Shown: piece after piece, positions 16,136-26,500 of the stretch
Numbering within the stretch: the first letter of the stretch is position 1
Layout: each line of letters starts with the position of its first letter
Source: Thalassospira sp. MCCC 1A01148
GTDB lineage: Bacteria > Pseudomonadota > Alphaproteobacteria > Rhodospirillales > Thalassospiraceae
Direction of reading: 5' to 3'
NCBI RefSeq assembly: GCF_001613795.1
Contig: NZ_LPVZ01000003.1
Location: forward strand, 1-35,790
DNA length: 35,790 nt
Notes under the pieces: generated by a model
Database searches by the model: none
What the model saw: only the letters and a program-made list of their open reading frames with translations
Told to the model about the DNA's origin: nothing
Program-made: the position numbers and the translations under genes

Positions 16136-18284
16136 GAAGAAAAGCTATCGCGATCAGGTGGTCGAAGAACTGCTGGGCCATATCGAAGCGGGCACCGCCC
16201 CCTGGCAAAAACCGTGGGAGCCGGGAAAGGTCCGAATGGCCCCGTTCAATCCGGTCTCAAACAAGGACTATCGCGGCATTAATGCGCTCTGGCTTGAAAT
16301 GCGCGCGCACTCCGATCCGCGTTGGATGACCTATCGCCAGGCGGCTGCCCAGGACGCGCAAGTTCGCAAGGGTGAGAAAGGCACCATGATCGAGTACTGG
16401 AAATGGTCCGAGCGCGAGAAGGTTCTGGATGACACTGGCAAGCCAATCCTCGACGACAAGGGTGTTGCCAAAACCCGCGATGAGCGGCTTGACCGGCCAA
16501 GCGTGTTTCATGCTGTCGTGTTTAATGCTGAACAGATCGATGGCCTTGCCCCTTACATCGCGCCGGAACCGACCTTCAGTCCGGTCGAACGGGCCGAACA
16601 GATCCTCAAACAGGGCAATGTACAGATCTTCCATGATCAGAATGACCGGGCCTTTTATCGGTCCTCAACTGATCAGATCCACATGCCCCATCAGGCGGCT
16701 TTCAAAGGACAGTATGAATATTACGCCACCGCCCTGCATGAGCTTGGCCACGCGACTGGACATCAATCACGCATGGCCCGCGAGTTCGGGCCGTTTGGCT
16801 CGGAAGTTTACGCCAAGGAAGAACTGCGGGCCGAGATCGCAAGCTACATGCTGACCACAGAGCTTGGCCTTGGCCATTATCCGGAACGCCATGCAGCCTA
16901 TGTTGACTCCTGGATGAAAGCCATCAAAGAAGACCGCAATGCGCTGTTTGCGTCTGCACGCGATGCGGAGAATATTCGCACATGGATCATGGAACCCGAG
17001 AAGCGCCAAAGCCTGATCCCGGTGAAATCCAAAGAAGCAACCAAAACCATCGCCCAAACCCCGGCTGTTGAACGACATAAGGAAAAAGCCATGAGTGATG
17101 AAATGTCACAGGCTCCTAATCAGGACACCAACACCGAACGCAAGCGCATTTATCTCAATGTGCCCTTCAGTGAAAAGGATGAGGCCAAGGCGCTCGGTGC
17201 AAAGTGGGATCGCCGCGCTAAAGCCTGGTATGCCCGCGATGATATGGAACTTGAGCCGTTTAAACGCTGGCAGGAGCCCAAAACCAAAGCCCCGGAACCA
17301 AAGATCAATCCTGAAGACGAGTTTGCCCAAGCACTAAAAGAAAACGGTCTGATCCTCGACGGACCGCCAACCATGGATGGCAAATGGCACCGGGTTGCCG
17401 TCGAAGGAGATCGCAAGGGCCAGAAAAGCGGATCGTATCGCGGGTTCATTGAAGGTCTTCCGGCAGGCAACATCACCAATTACAAGTCCGGACAGGATCC
17501 CGTCAAATGGGTGGCGACCGGCACCAAGGTTGATCCGAAGGAACTGGAACAGTCCAGAGCCGAAGCCGCTGCGCGCAAGGCAGCCCAGGAACAGGAAATG
17601 CGAGCACAATATCGGGCAGTGGCCAAGCGGGCCTACGGGATTTTCCAAAACGCCGAACCCGCATCAGGCAATCACCCCTATTTACAAAGCAAACAGGTGC
17701 CTGCCGGGGATCTGCGCATTGATCAATCGGGCAACCTTCTGATGCCGATGGCCAATGACAAAGGCTTTATCGAGAACGTACAGACCATCCATCCCGATGG
17801 CACCAAGATGTATCTCAAGGACGGGAAGAAGCGTGGTCTGATGCATGTGATCGAAGGTGATCCCAAAGGCCCGATGATCGTGACTGAAGGCTATTCCACC
17901 GGCCAAAGCCTGCATATGGCCAGCGGGCTGACGGTGGTGGTTGCGCTTGATTCCGGCAATCTGGCGCCGGTGACGGAAGCGCTTCACAAGAAGCACCCGG
18001 ATCGGCCACTGGTGATTGCGGCTGATGATGACCATACCAAGCAGGTTAATGCCGGGTTCAAAGGGGCCGAGCGGGCATCTGAACTCACCGGGGCAAAAAT
18101 CCTGCGTCCGGATCTGACGGATGACGAAAAATCCAAAGGCCTCACCGATTTTAACGACATTCATAGGGAGCGCGGGCTTGAGGCGCTGAAACGCCTTGTC
18201 ACCGAACAGCTTGGCCTTGCCAAGCCAAAAGCCAAAACCAGAACACGGGGACGCGAGCAGCAGGCTGCCAGCTTGGCGATCTGA
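16128..18284 (+). CDS. ArdC-like / DUF5710 / Toprim conjugation protein (TraC-type)
   Basis: A 718-aa multidomain protein. Residues about 5-130 match the ArdC N-terminal ssDNA-binding domain (YRDQVVEELL...GTAPWQKPW, NKDYRGINALWL). A zincin-like domain follows with HELGH at about residue 204. A DUF5710 domain (RIYLNVPFSEKDEAKALGAKWD) is near 338, then a linker and a Toprim domain (MIVTEGYSTGQSL about 582; VIAADDDHT about 628). Such proteins are found in conjugative plasmids, where they may protect or prime the entering strand. The true start is ATG 16128, not the longer frame. No primase zinc finger is visible. It is the last gene before a terminator. Confidence 0.8.
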   Translation: MAEKKSYRDQVVEELLGHIEAGTAPWQKPWEPGKVRMAPFNPVSNKDYRGINALWLEMRAHSDPRWMTYRQAAAQDAQVRKGEKGTMIEYWKWSEREKVLDDTGKPILDDKGVAKTRDERLDRPSVFHAVVFNAEQIDGLAPYIAPEPTFSPVERAEQILKQGNVQIFHDQNDRAFYRSSTDQIHMPHQAAFKGQYEYYATALHELGHATGHQSRMAREFGPFGSEVYAKEELRAEIASYMLTTELGLGHYPERHAAYVDSWMKAIKEDRNALFASARDAENIRTWIMEPEKRQSLIPVKSKEATKTIAQTPAVERHKEKAMSDEMSQAPNQDTNTERKRIYLNVPFSEKDEAKALGAKWDRRAKAWYARDDMELEPFKRWQEPKTKAPEPKINPEDEFAQALKENGLILDGPPTMDGKWHRVAVEGDRKGQKSGSYRGFIEGLPAGNITNYKSGQDPVKWVATGTKVDPKELEQSRAEAAARKAAQEQEMRAQYRAVAKRAYGIFQNAEPASGNHPYLQSKQVPAGDLRIDQSGNLLMPMANDKGFIENVQTIHPDGTKMYLKDGKKRGLMHVIEGDPKGPMIVTEGYSTGQSLHMASGLTVVVALDSGNLAPVTEALHKKHPDRPLVIAADDDHTKQVNAGFKGAERASELTGAKILRPDLTDDEKSKGLTDFNDIHRERGLEALKRLVTEQLGLAKPKAKTRTRGREQQAASLAI

Positions 18285-18293
18285 TCCCCGCAA

Positions 18294-18326
18294 GCCGGTG
18301 GCACACTGAATGCCACCGGCACCTTT
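18294..18326 (+). terminator. Rho-independent terminator after the transfer operon
   Basis: A perfect 10-bp stem, GCCGGTGGCA (18294-18303) and TGCCACCGGC (18311-18320), with a 7-base loop, is followed by ACCTTTTTAT. It lies 9 bases after the stop of the ArdC/Toprim gene and just before the mobC-like gene, so the relaxase pair probably has its own promoter or relies on read-through. Confidence 0.85.
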
Positions 18327-18348
18327 TTATCGATACTGGAACCATGCC

Positions 18349-18723
18349 ATGGCCACCGACCGCCACGTCATCAAAACCTATCTGAACGACGAAGAGAAAG
18401 CGCGCATCGATCAGCTTGCCCATCAGATGCGGCTCTCGCGTTCGGAACTCCTCAAACGCCTTCTTATGAATACCAAGCTGCCGAGTGCCAGCGACTTTGC
18501 CGCATGGCAGAGCATTCGTGAGCTGCTTAAGGTCAATGCCGATCAGGCGAGATTGGGCAACCTGTTTAAGCTCGCCCTTGATGAACCGCTTTCAGCAGAT
18601 CTGCTCAAGAAATTTGACGGCCTGGTCCGTGACATTGAAACAACCCAAGCAGACCTGAAGGCTGCCATTGGCGAGATCCGCGACCAGCTTCAACCTGGCA
18701 AACGCAAACAGGCCAAATCATGA
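18349..18723 (+). CDS. mobC: MobC/TraJ-like relaxosome accessory protein
   Basis: A 124-aa protein with an N-terminal ribbon-helix-helix-like DNA-binding region (residues about 5-45: IKTYLNDEEKARIDQLAHQM, then LSRSELLKRLL) and a C-terminal helical/coiled part. This is the MobC and IncP TraJ arrangement; such proteins bind an inverted-repeat arm near nic and load the relaxase. ATG 18349 is used because it gives the usual N-terminus. It shares ATGA with the relaxase gene, confirming the pairing. Its presumed binding site is the 20-bp palindrome at 30253-30272. Confidence 0.75.
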   Translation: MATDRHVIKTYLNDEEKARIDQLAHQMRLSRSELLKRLLMNTKLPSASDFAAWQSIRELLKVNADQARLGNLFKLALDEPLSADLLKKFDGLVRDIETTQADLKAAIGEIRDQLQPGKRKQAKS

Positions 18724-19850
18724 TCGCCACCAAGATCGGCAAGAAGTCAGGGGTGCCGGATAATTACACCCGACTTGGCGAATACATCGCAACAGCCGAG
18801 GAGAAAGGCGAGAAACTCCATCAGTTCTGGATCCGCAACTGCAATGCCGGCACAAATATCGAGGATCTCGATCTGGCTCTTCTGGAAATCGAAGCCGTTC
18901 GTCGTCAAAAGCCCGATATTGCGGACAAAACCTATCATTTTGTCGTTTCCTTCCGCCCCGGTGAACAGGACAAGCTCAGCAAAGATGATCTGATGGCAAT
19001 CGAGGCCGAATATGCCAAGGCGCTTGGCTACGCTGATCACCAGCGCGTGGCTGGTACGCATATCAACACCGATAATTTCCATATGCACGTCGCCTTTAAC
19101 AAAGTGCACCCAGAAACGCTCAAGGTCGTCACACCACATCGGGATTTTAAGATCCTCGCCAAGGTCTCACGTGAGATCGAGCAGAAATACGGCCTCGCAA
19201 TTGATCCCGGTATGACCGATGGCAAGGAACGTGATCCAAACAAGCTTTCGCCTGCAGCAAGGAACTATGAAGCCCATACCTGGCAGGAATCATTCCAGCG
19301 GCATGTGTTGAAGCATCGTGGGGAAATTCTGAAGAGTTTGGGGAAAGCAAAAACTTGGCAGGAAGCGCATAAGGTTCTGGCGGGATATGACATCAGCTTG
19401 AAGCTACGTGGCAATGGTATGGTCCTGATGGGCCCGGATGGGCAGGCGATGAAGGCCAGCCAGTTAGGTCGCTCGTGTAGTAAAAACAAGCTCGAAGAAC
19501 GGTTTGGAGTGTTTGAAGCGCAGCAAGTCAAACCACGCAAAAAAGGTGAACATCTAACCAGAACGAAACGATACTACAGACCCCGACCGCTTATTCGGCA
19601 TCGCAACACATCTGCTCTTTGGCGTCGTTATCTCAGCACCCGGAAAGTCATGCCCCGCCAACCCAGCCTGACGGCACGGGCCTTACGAAACTGGAAAATG
19701 TTTTTGCTGATGGAAGCCCATCAAGATCCGCTCGCCGTGGTCTTGATCATGGCTCATCGCGAATTGCTCCGTAGCCTGTCACCAGCACCAACCATAAACA
19801 AAGCGCAAACTCCAAAACAACGAAACATCCAAGTAGACCCATCAAATTAG
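18720..19850 (+). CDS. traI: MOB-P relaxase, TraI-like, short form
   Basis: A 376-aa conjugative relaxase. The candidate catalytic tyrosine is Y22 (TRLGEYIA), the same position as in RK2 TraI. The metal-binding motif III is H114-INTDNF-H121-M-H123 with N127. The conserved DKTYHFVVSFRPGE strand (about residues 76-89) also matches RK2 TraI. It would nick oriT at TATCCTG/C and stay attached to the 5' end. It is only about half the length of RK2 TraI (about 730 aa), and after about residue 290 the sequence is basic and poorly ordered, so C-terminal relaxosome or primase-linked regions are missing. It ends where the AT-richer defence block begins. Confidence 0.88.
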   Translation: MIATKIGKKSGVPDNYTRLGEYIATAEEKGEKLHQFWIRNCNAGTNIEDLDLALLEIEAVRRQKPDIADKTYHFVVSFRPGEQDKLSKDDLMAIEAEYAKALGYADHQRVAGTHINTDNFHMHVAFNKVHPETLKVVTPHRDFKILAKVSREIEQKYGLAIDPGMTDGKERDPNKLSPAARNYEAHTWQESFQRHVLKHRGEILKSLGKAKTWQEAHKVLAGYDISLKLRGNGMVLMGPDGQAMKASQLGRSCSKNKLEERFGVFEAQQVKPRKKGEHLTRTKRYYRPRPLIRHRNTSALWRRYLSTRKVMPRQPSLTARALRNWKMFLLMEAHQDPLAVVLIMAHRELLRSLSPAPTINKAQTPKQRNIQVDPSN

Positions 19851-19973
19851 CAGTCATTTATAAGATCACACTGTATAGCTGAAAAGGCGTTGAACTGCAC
19901 GGCCTGATACTTATATCTGAGACCCAAGCCCTGAACTGGACGCGCATATTCTTTTGCTCAGGCTTTAAAAAAT

Positions 19974-22082
19974 TCAAAAAGGGATTTCATCGTCGACATC
20001 GCTATCTCCCAAAGGCGTATCTGAATGATCTGCTTCGGCTGCGATACCAGCAGGATTTCTTTCGTTCGTTATCCCCCAATTTTCAATAACGCTCATTAGT
20101 GGGAAGGCATTGCCACCAGACCAATCTACAAACGGTGCGGCTGTAGCGCTCCATGGCTCATATTTTGGCCTTTTGATTTGAACTCGGGTTGGGATATGAA
20201 CAGCACTCCCAAAAACAATAGCTTCCCCTGAGGCAAGCACAGTCACTTGATCCAAAAGACGCTGGGCCTGTCTCGGTATAATGCGCTTGAAGTGATCAAT
20301 GTCATCCGGGTTTTGAAGACGGTGTGAGAAAAAGTTTGCACACTGACTAATTATTGTTGGACTGATTTCGCTTGGTCTTTGGCTGGCGACTATCAAGGAC
20401 AAACCGAACTTGCGCCCCTCTTTTGCAACCCTTTCAAAGGCTTTTCGTGAAAGCGCCTGCCCCCGGTCTTCGCCCTGCCTGACAGGTCGCGCGTAATTAT
20501 GTGCCTCTTCGAGAACAAGAACCCAAGGGTTGGAGTAGCGCTGACTGGCAGGAAGCTTTTCTCTAGCTTCCAATAACACCCTCCCGACTACTGAACATAT
20601 GAAAGGTAGTACCTCATGGGACAACATCGACAGATCCAAGATCGACACCCTTGAACCTCCCACAACAAATCCAAGGCTTTCAAACCATGCTCGTGTTGAA
20701 GTTATTCCCACTTGATCGTAGTTCGTAAAAACTGACCAGCGTCGATCAGCAAGCCTCGTCTTCAAACGCATGCGCAAAGTGGTTAGATGCTGATCTATCT
20801 GAGACGCTTCTTCATGCGAGGCAGCCGATGCAAGCGTAGCCGTATTGCTCAACAAACCTCTCGAAAAATACGAGGGCGTGTCCCCACTGTGCACTGTCTG
20901 CTCGTCTGTTGCGATTGCCGATATTCTTTTCTCAATTTCGGAGATCAATGGTCGAAGAGCTGCATCAATCTCCATTGGATTAGTTACTGTTTCAGCATAA
21001 AAATTTTTTTCCTGTCCTTTCTCGTCCTTAACAAAATAGGCACGTATAGCTTCCCTCAGCGTATCCAAATCTATATCTGTGGACGAAAGAAAACTTTTGA
21101 CGGCAAGACATCTTGCTCGAACCATATTCTTGGTTAGCTGACTCAATGGATACATTTGCTGTATCGATGCGAGCGCTTCCCCTAGAAAGTCGAGTTCAGT
21201 AGGACTGCCTTGCTCTGAACGGCCTTTTAGAAAGGCCCACCAAGCCTTTAACACCGGTTGCTGTGTCTGCTCTGAAGCACTCAACCACTCGCACACCTCC
21301 TCAGAATTCATCAACCAAATTGGGACTGCAAGCTTTCTGCCGTTAATGTAAGCTTCATTCGGTTCCCGAATATAATTTCGCGCGTCTTCATCCAAAAACG
21401 CATTTGCGTATTCGCCATTTATATCAAGTATGAAAATATGTGGCCCATTCTCATCCACAATACTGACATGTTCATTTTCAACGACGCTGCGAAGTAAGCT
21501 GGCAACCGTGTATGACTTTCCGGAACCTGTGTTCCCAACGATTGCAAGTGGTCGCGAGAACAAGTCATTAAACGACGCACTTATCCTGGTGTTTTCGTCA
21601 CCAGTCTGATGCCCCAACTCCAGAGCAAAATCGAATTCACCATCTGCCCATTTTTGAGGACGATTTCTAAGGGGGGGATGTTCAAAAACACCTGCGAGTA
21701 TATCTGGGTTAGCAACTTCGGCTGGCGTATCGAGCGTTGGTAATACCGTGATCCCAGTATCGAACTTCCATTTCCCATTTCCTGATTGTCGCACGGTGCC
21801 AAGCAACTGAACCGAAGCAATACGACGTGGCTTCATCAATTCCAGCGAAAGCTCATTGTCGCGGGTCGGATCATAACTTTCCCGCGCTTCTAGGTCAGAA
21901 AGGCTCCCGATTGCATGGGTACCAGCACCGAGATCGAACGTCAGAAATGAGTTGATTGCCACAGCTCGCTGAACCCCGTCAGGCGTGGCACGCGACGACG
22001 ACTTGGAATCAGGTGATAGTTCGACCTTCAGCCTGAAGCCACTGACAGCTACAACATGGCCTATAACGCGCGGTTGCTCCAT
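19974..22082 (-). CDS. herA: HerA-family ATPase of a SIR2-HerA defence pair
   Basis: A 702-aa HerA/DUF87 ATPase: N-terminal beta-barrel (HAS) domain (about 5-100), Walker A GNTGSGKS (183-190), a long helical insertion (about 260-470), Walker B region WVLVLEEAHNYA (about 524-535), and a C-terminal RecA half with SQRPSEISPTIISQC. HerA hexamers partner nucleases or SIR2 NADases in phage defence. It follows the SIR2 gene with a one-base TGATG overlap, so the two are made together. Base composition is visibly more AT-rich than the transfer region, as expected of acquired cargo. It converges on the relaxase gene. Confidence 0.9.
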   Translation of the reverse strand: MEQPRVIGHVVAVSGFRLKVELSPDSKSSSRATPDGVQRAVAINSFLTFDLGAGTHAIGSLSDLEARESYDPTRDNELSLELMKPRRIASVQLLGTVRQSGNGKWKFDTGITVLPTLDTPAEVANPDILAGVFEHPPLRNRPQKWADGEFDFALELGHQTGDENTRISASFNDLFSRPLAIVGNTGSGKSYTVASLLRSVVENEHVSIVDENGPHIFILDINGEYANAFLDEDARNYIREPNEAYINGRKLAVPIWLMNSEEVCEWLSASEQTQQPVLKAWWAFLKGRSEQGSPTELDFLGEALASIQQMYPLSQLTKNMVRARCLAVKSFLSSTDIDLDTLREAIRAYFVKDEKGQEKNFYAETVTNPMEIDAALRPLISEIEKRISAIATDEQTVHSGDTPSYFSRGLLSNTATLASAASHEEASQIDQHLTTLRMRLKTRLADRRWSVFTNYDQVGITSTRAWFESLGFVVGGSRVSILDLSMLSHEVLPFICSVVGRVLLEAREKLPASQRYSNPWVLVLEEAHNYARPVRQGEDRGQALSRKAFERVAKEGRKFGLSLIVASQRPSEISPTIISQCANFFSHRLQNPDDIDHFKRIIPRQAQRLLDQVTVLASGEAIVFGSAVHIPTRVQIKRPKYEPWSATAAPFVDWSGGNAFPLMSVIENWGITNERNPAGIAAEADHSDTPLGDSDVDDEIPF

Positions 22083-23503
22083 CAGGTAGCGCCTTTCGAC
22101 ACTTCTGGTTCCTTGTCTTCCACTTTACGAATTTGCTCCTCAAAGGACCGAAGACGTTTGTAATCGTCCAGCCATTTCACATCGGGCATGATATTTTGCG
22201 CGAAATCGGCAAAAGTTGCGACCTTGTACGAGCAGGCTTCCCCATCTCCAAGGCGTTCAGTCAGAACAAATGCCCTTTGTCCAAGGCTCTGATACCGGCG
22301 AATTCTATCGACGATTTTACTCTGTGGGTTCGGCTCCACAACCAGCATGACCAAGGACGGGTTCATCAATGCAGTCTCGATGATCCGTGTGACGTGGTCA
22401 TCACCAAAGCCATAGCCAACCACAAGCAGAAAAGTTTGCGGCTGGTTTAGGCGAGCATGGAATAACCGGAACAAATGCGCATAGGGCATATCCAACGTTT
22501 GAGTGAACTTCTGCGAAGTCGGCAATATGCCGAAGGAACTGATCGAAGAATATTCGTTGGACTGAAGCTGTTCTGCTTTCTTTTCCAGCGCTTGTTTCCT
22601 GTAATTACCGGCAAAAGAAAGGTCGCGATGACGAGCTCGATAGACTCCGTCAGAATCAACATACCAATGGAGCGAACCATGAAGTTTATAAAATTGGAGG
22701 AATTTATCAAAACGGCGCACCCGCCCTTCGGCCACATCGCCAGGATAGTAGATATCCAGACCATATACCGCCGGGTCAAACCGAGAACTGGCCTTACCGG
22801 AAAAGCCGTCAAAATACTGAATTCCTAGCTCCTCCAGCGCCTGCTCGAACAGGGTGTCATAATTCAGTGTAAAGAGATGCGTACGGCCAAGATTGGTATC
22901 ACGGGCAACGAGCTTCGCGAGGAAAGGAATATGTCCCGAGGACTTGTCGCTGGCCTCTCCCGAAAGTTCTCCATGATCAATCTGAAGCGCGCATTCGGCA
23001 AAAATTGCCTTCTCAATCAGACCTTTCAATGCGAGTATATGATCTGCGGGAACTGTTAGAGGTGCAACTTCTCCCTCTGGCAAATTACCTTTCCATACCA
23101 CCGCTTCAACGGGTGACTTGTCCGACTTTGTTAGACCTGACGCATTGAACAGGTAGCTCAACCAATCCTCGAACCCAATAGGCCCCTCGTTTTCTTCGGC
23201 AGACCATTGGGACTTACGATGCTTGAGGATTGCATCCGCTCGTTTCGGTAAAACACACTTCTCAACGGCATCAAGGACAAGGCACTCAAGATTGTTGCTT
23301 TTCGGGCCAGCCATCAGTCTGCCGCCAGCACCAGAGGAACATCCGGCTGCCGTCAGCACGACTACGTTCTCCATCCGCAACCAATCTGCAAGAAGCGCCT
23401 GGGTTCTTCTAAGCCCATCTTCCGGCGATTTGTTAGCCAACAAGTCGGAACTCTCGCCTGCGGAAACCGGCGACAACAACTGATACTTACAAACGCCTGT
23501 CAT
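22082..23503 (-). CDS. SIR2-domain NADase effector of a SIR2-HerA system
   Basis: A 473-aa SIR2_2-type protein. Visible motifs are a Gly/Ala-rich N-terminal NAD loop (VVLTAAGCSSGAG, 48-60), TLNYD (212-216), KLHGS with the candidate catalytic H275, and GYGFGDD (363-369). Proteins of this type hydrolyse NAD+ on phage infection, causing abortive infection; with HerA they form a large heteromer. The start has a very strong ribosome site (GGAGGAGGGGG) that is partly inside a 12-bp palindrome. It lies 84 bases after the res stop on the same strand, so it may be co-transcribed with the restriction genes. Confidence 0.88.
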   Translation of the reverse strand: MTGVCKYQLLSPVSAGESSDLLANKSPEDGLRRTQALLADWLRMENVVVLTAAGCSSGAGGRLMAGPKSNNLECLVLDAVEKCVLPKRADAILKHRKSQWSAEENEGPIGFEDWLSYLFNASGLTKSDKSPVEAVVWKGNLPEGEVAPLTVPADHILALKGLIEKAIFAECALQIDHGELSGEASDKSSGHIPFLAKLVARDTNLGRTHLFTLNYDTLFEQALEELGIQYFDGFSGKASSRFDPAVYGLDIYYPGDVAEGRVRRFDKFLQFYKLHGSLHWYVDSDGVYRARHRDLSFAGNYRKQALEKKAEQLQSNEYSSISSFGILPTSQKFTQTLDMPYAHLFRLFHARLNQPQTFLLVVGYGFGDDHVTRIIETALMNPSLVMLVVEPNPQSKIVDRIRRYQSLGQRAFVLTERLGDGEACSYKVATFADFAQNIMPDVKWLDDYKRLRSFEEQIRKVEDKEPEVSKGAT

Positions 23504-23515
23504 TTAGCACCCCCT

Positions 23516-23527
23516 CCTCCCGGGAGG
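23516..23527. promoter_or_regulatory. 12-bp palindrome overlapping the SIR2 ribosome site
   Basis: CCTCCCGGGAGG (23516-23527) is a perfect palindrome. On the minus strand its 3' half is the beginning of the purine-rich ribosome-binding stretch of the SIR2 gene. It could sequester that site in RNA or bind a protein; no function is shown. Confidence 0.3.
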
Positions 23528-23587
23528 TCGCCAGCACACAGCGTCCACGATGAATCTGAAATATTTTCAGGCGTATTTCGCCCGTGT

Positions 23588-26500
23588 TCATGCAGCCTCC
23601 CCTCCCACAATATCCATCAGTTTAGCGTAGTCGGTTACGACGTCGTACTTCACGCGCTCTCCGACGGAGCCTTCACTGATTTCATCGAAGAACTTTCGAG
23701 CACATTCAATCTTTGTGCGCTCTATTTCCCGGAGCTTCATGGACGACAGGGAACCCTTTGTTTCCGCAACAAAGTAGATGTGCTTAACACTGCCTTCCTT
23801 AAACGAGATTGCCCAATCCGGGTTGTAGTCCCCAACCGGCGTTGGGATGAGAAAGCCCCTCGGTAGCTTAGCGTACACGACTACTTCACTGCTGGTGTCC
23901 AGCTCTTTAACAAAACGTCTCTCGACGTCAGAATCGGTGACCACATAGTCATGGACATGGTTTTTCATACGCATGGCGCGGGAGAAATCCTGACCGGTCT
24001 GGTTCGCCGTGAAAATATCCGCCCCGTAACGGTCTGTGACGGCGTCATAGTCCAAGCGCTCGATAATCATCGTCGCCTTTTGCTCAGCAATCAGGCGGGT
24101 GGCCTCGGCAATGAAATGTTCCGGGTTTTGTTTGAATTGCCCGAATACACTGGCCTCGATACCCGTCAGAATGGCCGCTGTGGTCGCCCGTGTGAGGCGA
24201 GCATTTTCTGCGACTTTTCCGATAAGGTCATATTTGACCAGCGAATGGACTGAACCTCCCTGCTTGGTCGCCGTGGAGGTAACCTTGAAGCCGTCGCCCG
24301 TCTTGAGCTGGTCATCAGTCAAGTCGTCGAGCTGCTCACCAACCTGCACGGTGTACTGCAAGGGAGTAACACTAAGCTGGCGATCAAGGGCACTGATACA
24401 TTTCCGGACAAGCTCGTCAGAGTCAAAATCGACCCGATAGACGGCCTTCTGGTTGATCCGCGCCCAAAGCTCCTGAAACTCCTTCTTCTCGAAATTTGCG
24501 TTCAAGGGGTTGGTTTTGGGCTTGCGACCATCCTCGACTTTTGGCAACTGCGCATCACTGAAGACGCTGTCGATCAGCTGGTAAATCTGTTCCGCATGAG
24601 GTTTTAGGTCTTCCGGCAGATCGGCAAGCGTTCCGGCCTCTTTGGCCTCATGATAGGACGCAGCTATCTGGTCAGCTTTGTCGGTATAGTCGTACTTTAC
24701 CAGATAACGATAAAGCTGCTTTGCCATGGCTGATGTAACCTTGATAGGACCAGTGTCCGTGACGACCGTCTTGCCAGTAAAATAGGCTTCTGTGGCCTGC
24801 CGAGGTCGGGCAGAAAGCGTCTCCGAGATTTCTTTCTGCAAGCCGCTGACGAAGTCGCGATAGCTCTCGCTCGCCACGACGGTCAGAATATTGATGTCAT
24901 GCACCACGGCAGGATTATCCATACGGTCACCATGACGATCAACAGAGAGGCGAAGCCCACGCCCTACTTCCTGACGACGGGAGATAGTGTTGTCGCTGTG
25001 CTTCAACATGCACATGACGAAAACATTGGGATTGTCCCAACCTTCACGAAGGGCAGAATGGGAAAAAATGAACCTGATTGGTTCGTCAAACGAGAGAAGT
25101 CGCTCCTTGTCCTTGAGGATCAAATCATAGGCGTCGACATCATCCGATAGTCCCGCACTCTCCCCCCGTGCAATGGCTTTCGGGTCTTTCAAGCGATTGT
25201 TTTTCTTGTCTATGGAGAAATAACCGTTGTGGGTCTTGCCCACATCAATACCTTCAAGATGCTTACGATAGGCTTCATTGTCGATTGCCTGCTCGGAAAG
25301 GTATTCGTCTTTCAGAAGGGCATATTCTTCCTCGAACACCCGCGCATATTCGCCTTTCTCGTCAGCCTGATCGTAGTCGCGATATTTGACCACCTCGTCG
25401 ATGAAGAAGAGCGATAACACCTTGATACCTTCGGCGAAGAGCTGCTTTTCCTTATCGAGATGCGCCTTGATCGTCTCACGAATCTGGATGCGACGAATGT
25501 CCCGCTCGGACACGTCGCCCATTGCTTCCCCGGCCTTCAGTACCATGCCGTTGGTGAACTCCACGGTGTCGTGGTTGTAGTCGATCTGCGAGATGGTGAA
25601 CCCGTCACGGTATTGGTCCAGATCGCCAGACTCCACGAACAGGTCGTCGCGGAACTCCAACCGACGGAGCTGGCGCTTGATTTCACCGGATTTCAGCTTC
25701 ACCTCCAGCTCGATCCGCGCCACGGGCGCCTTCTTCGAAATGTCGATCCCTTCGAGATAGAGATAGGCATTCGTCCCGGCTAGGCCGCGCGTATGGATAC
25801 CACGCACGGCAATCTTCTTCACCAGCTTCTGGTTATAGGCGTCAAGCGCATCAAGACGGTGGATCTTATTGTGCTGCGTTTTGTGGGTTGCCGAATACCG
25901 CAGGATCATCAACGGCTTGAACTTCGGCAGGGCCTCCATGGTGGCCTTGCCTTCCATTTTCTGTGGTTCATCCAAAATGAGGATAGGGCGGTTGCTGGCG
26001 ATCACGTCGATGGGACGGCGTGACTGGAAATCATCCAGTTCGTCATAGATGCGCTTGTTGTCTGTTCCCCGAGAAGCAAACGCTTGGATGTTGATCACCA
26101 TGACGTTGATGCCAGAGTCCGACGAAAAGCTCTCCAGTTCGTGCAGGCGCTTGGAATTGTATATAAAGAACCGCGCCTTACTACCATATGTCTCTGCGAA
26201 GTGATCGGCAGTGACTTGAAGGGATTTATAGACCCCCTCTCGGATAGCGATACTCGGCACCATCACGATGAACTTCGACCAACCGTAGCGATTGTTCATT
26301 TCGAACATGGTCTTAATATAGCAATAGGTCTTGCCGGTCCCGGTTTCCATCTCGACGTCGAAGTGATAGCGGCTCGCGGCCAGCGCATCGCGGGTGTATG
26401 TCGCAGGCGCCATTGTCCGCTCTCCACGCGCGTTGACGACGGTGAAGTCGGTAAGGCTTTGACTTATCTGAAGGTTCTGACGACGCTGTACATCTTGGAT

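Noticed and set aside
19851..19973. Terminator between the converging relaxase and herA genes
   Set aside because: AAGCCCTGA and TCAGGCTT are nearly complementary, but the stem has a bulge and a loop of about 30 bases; not convincing enough to list.
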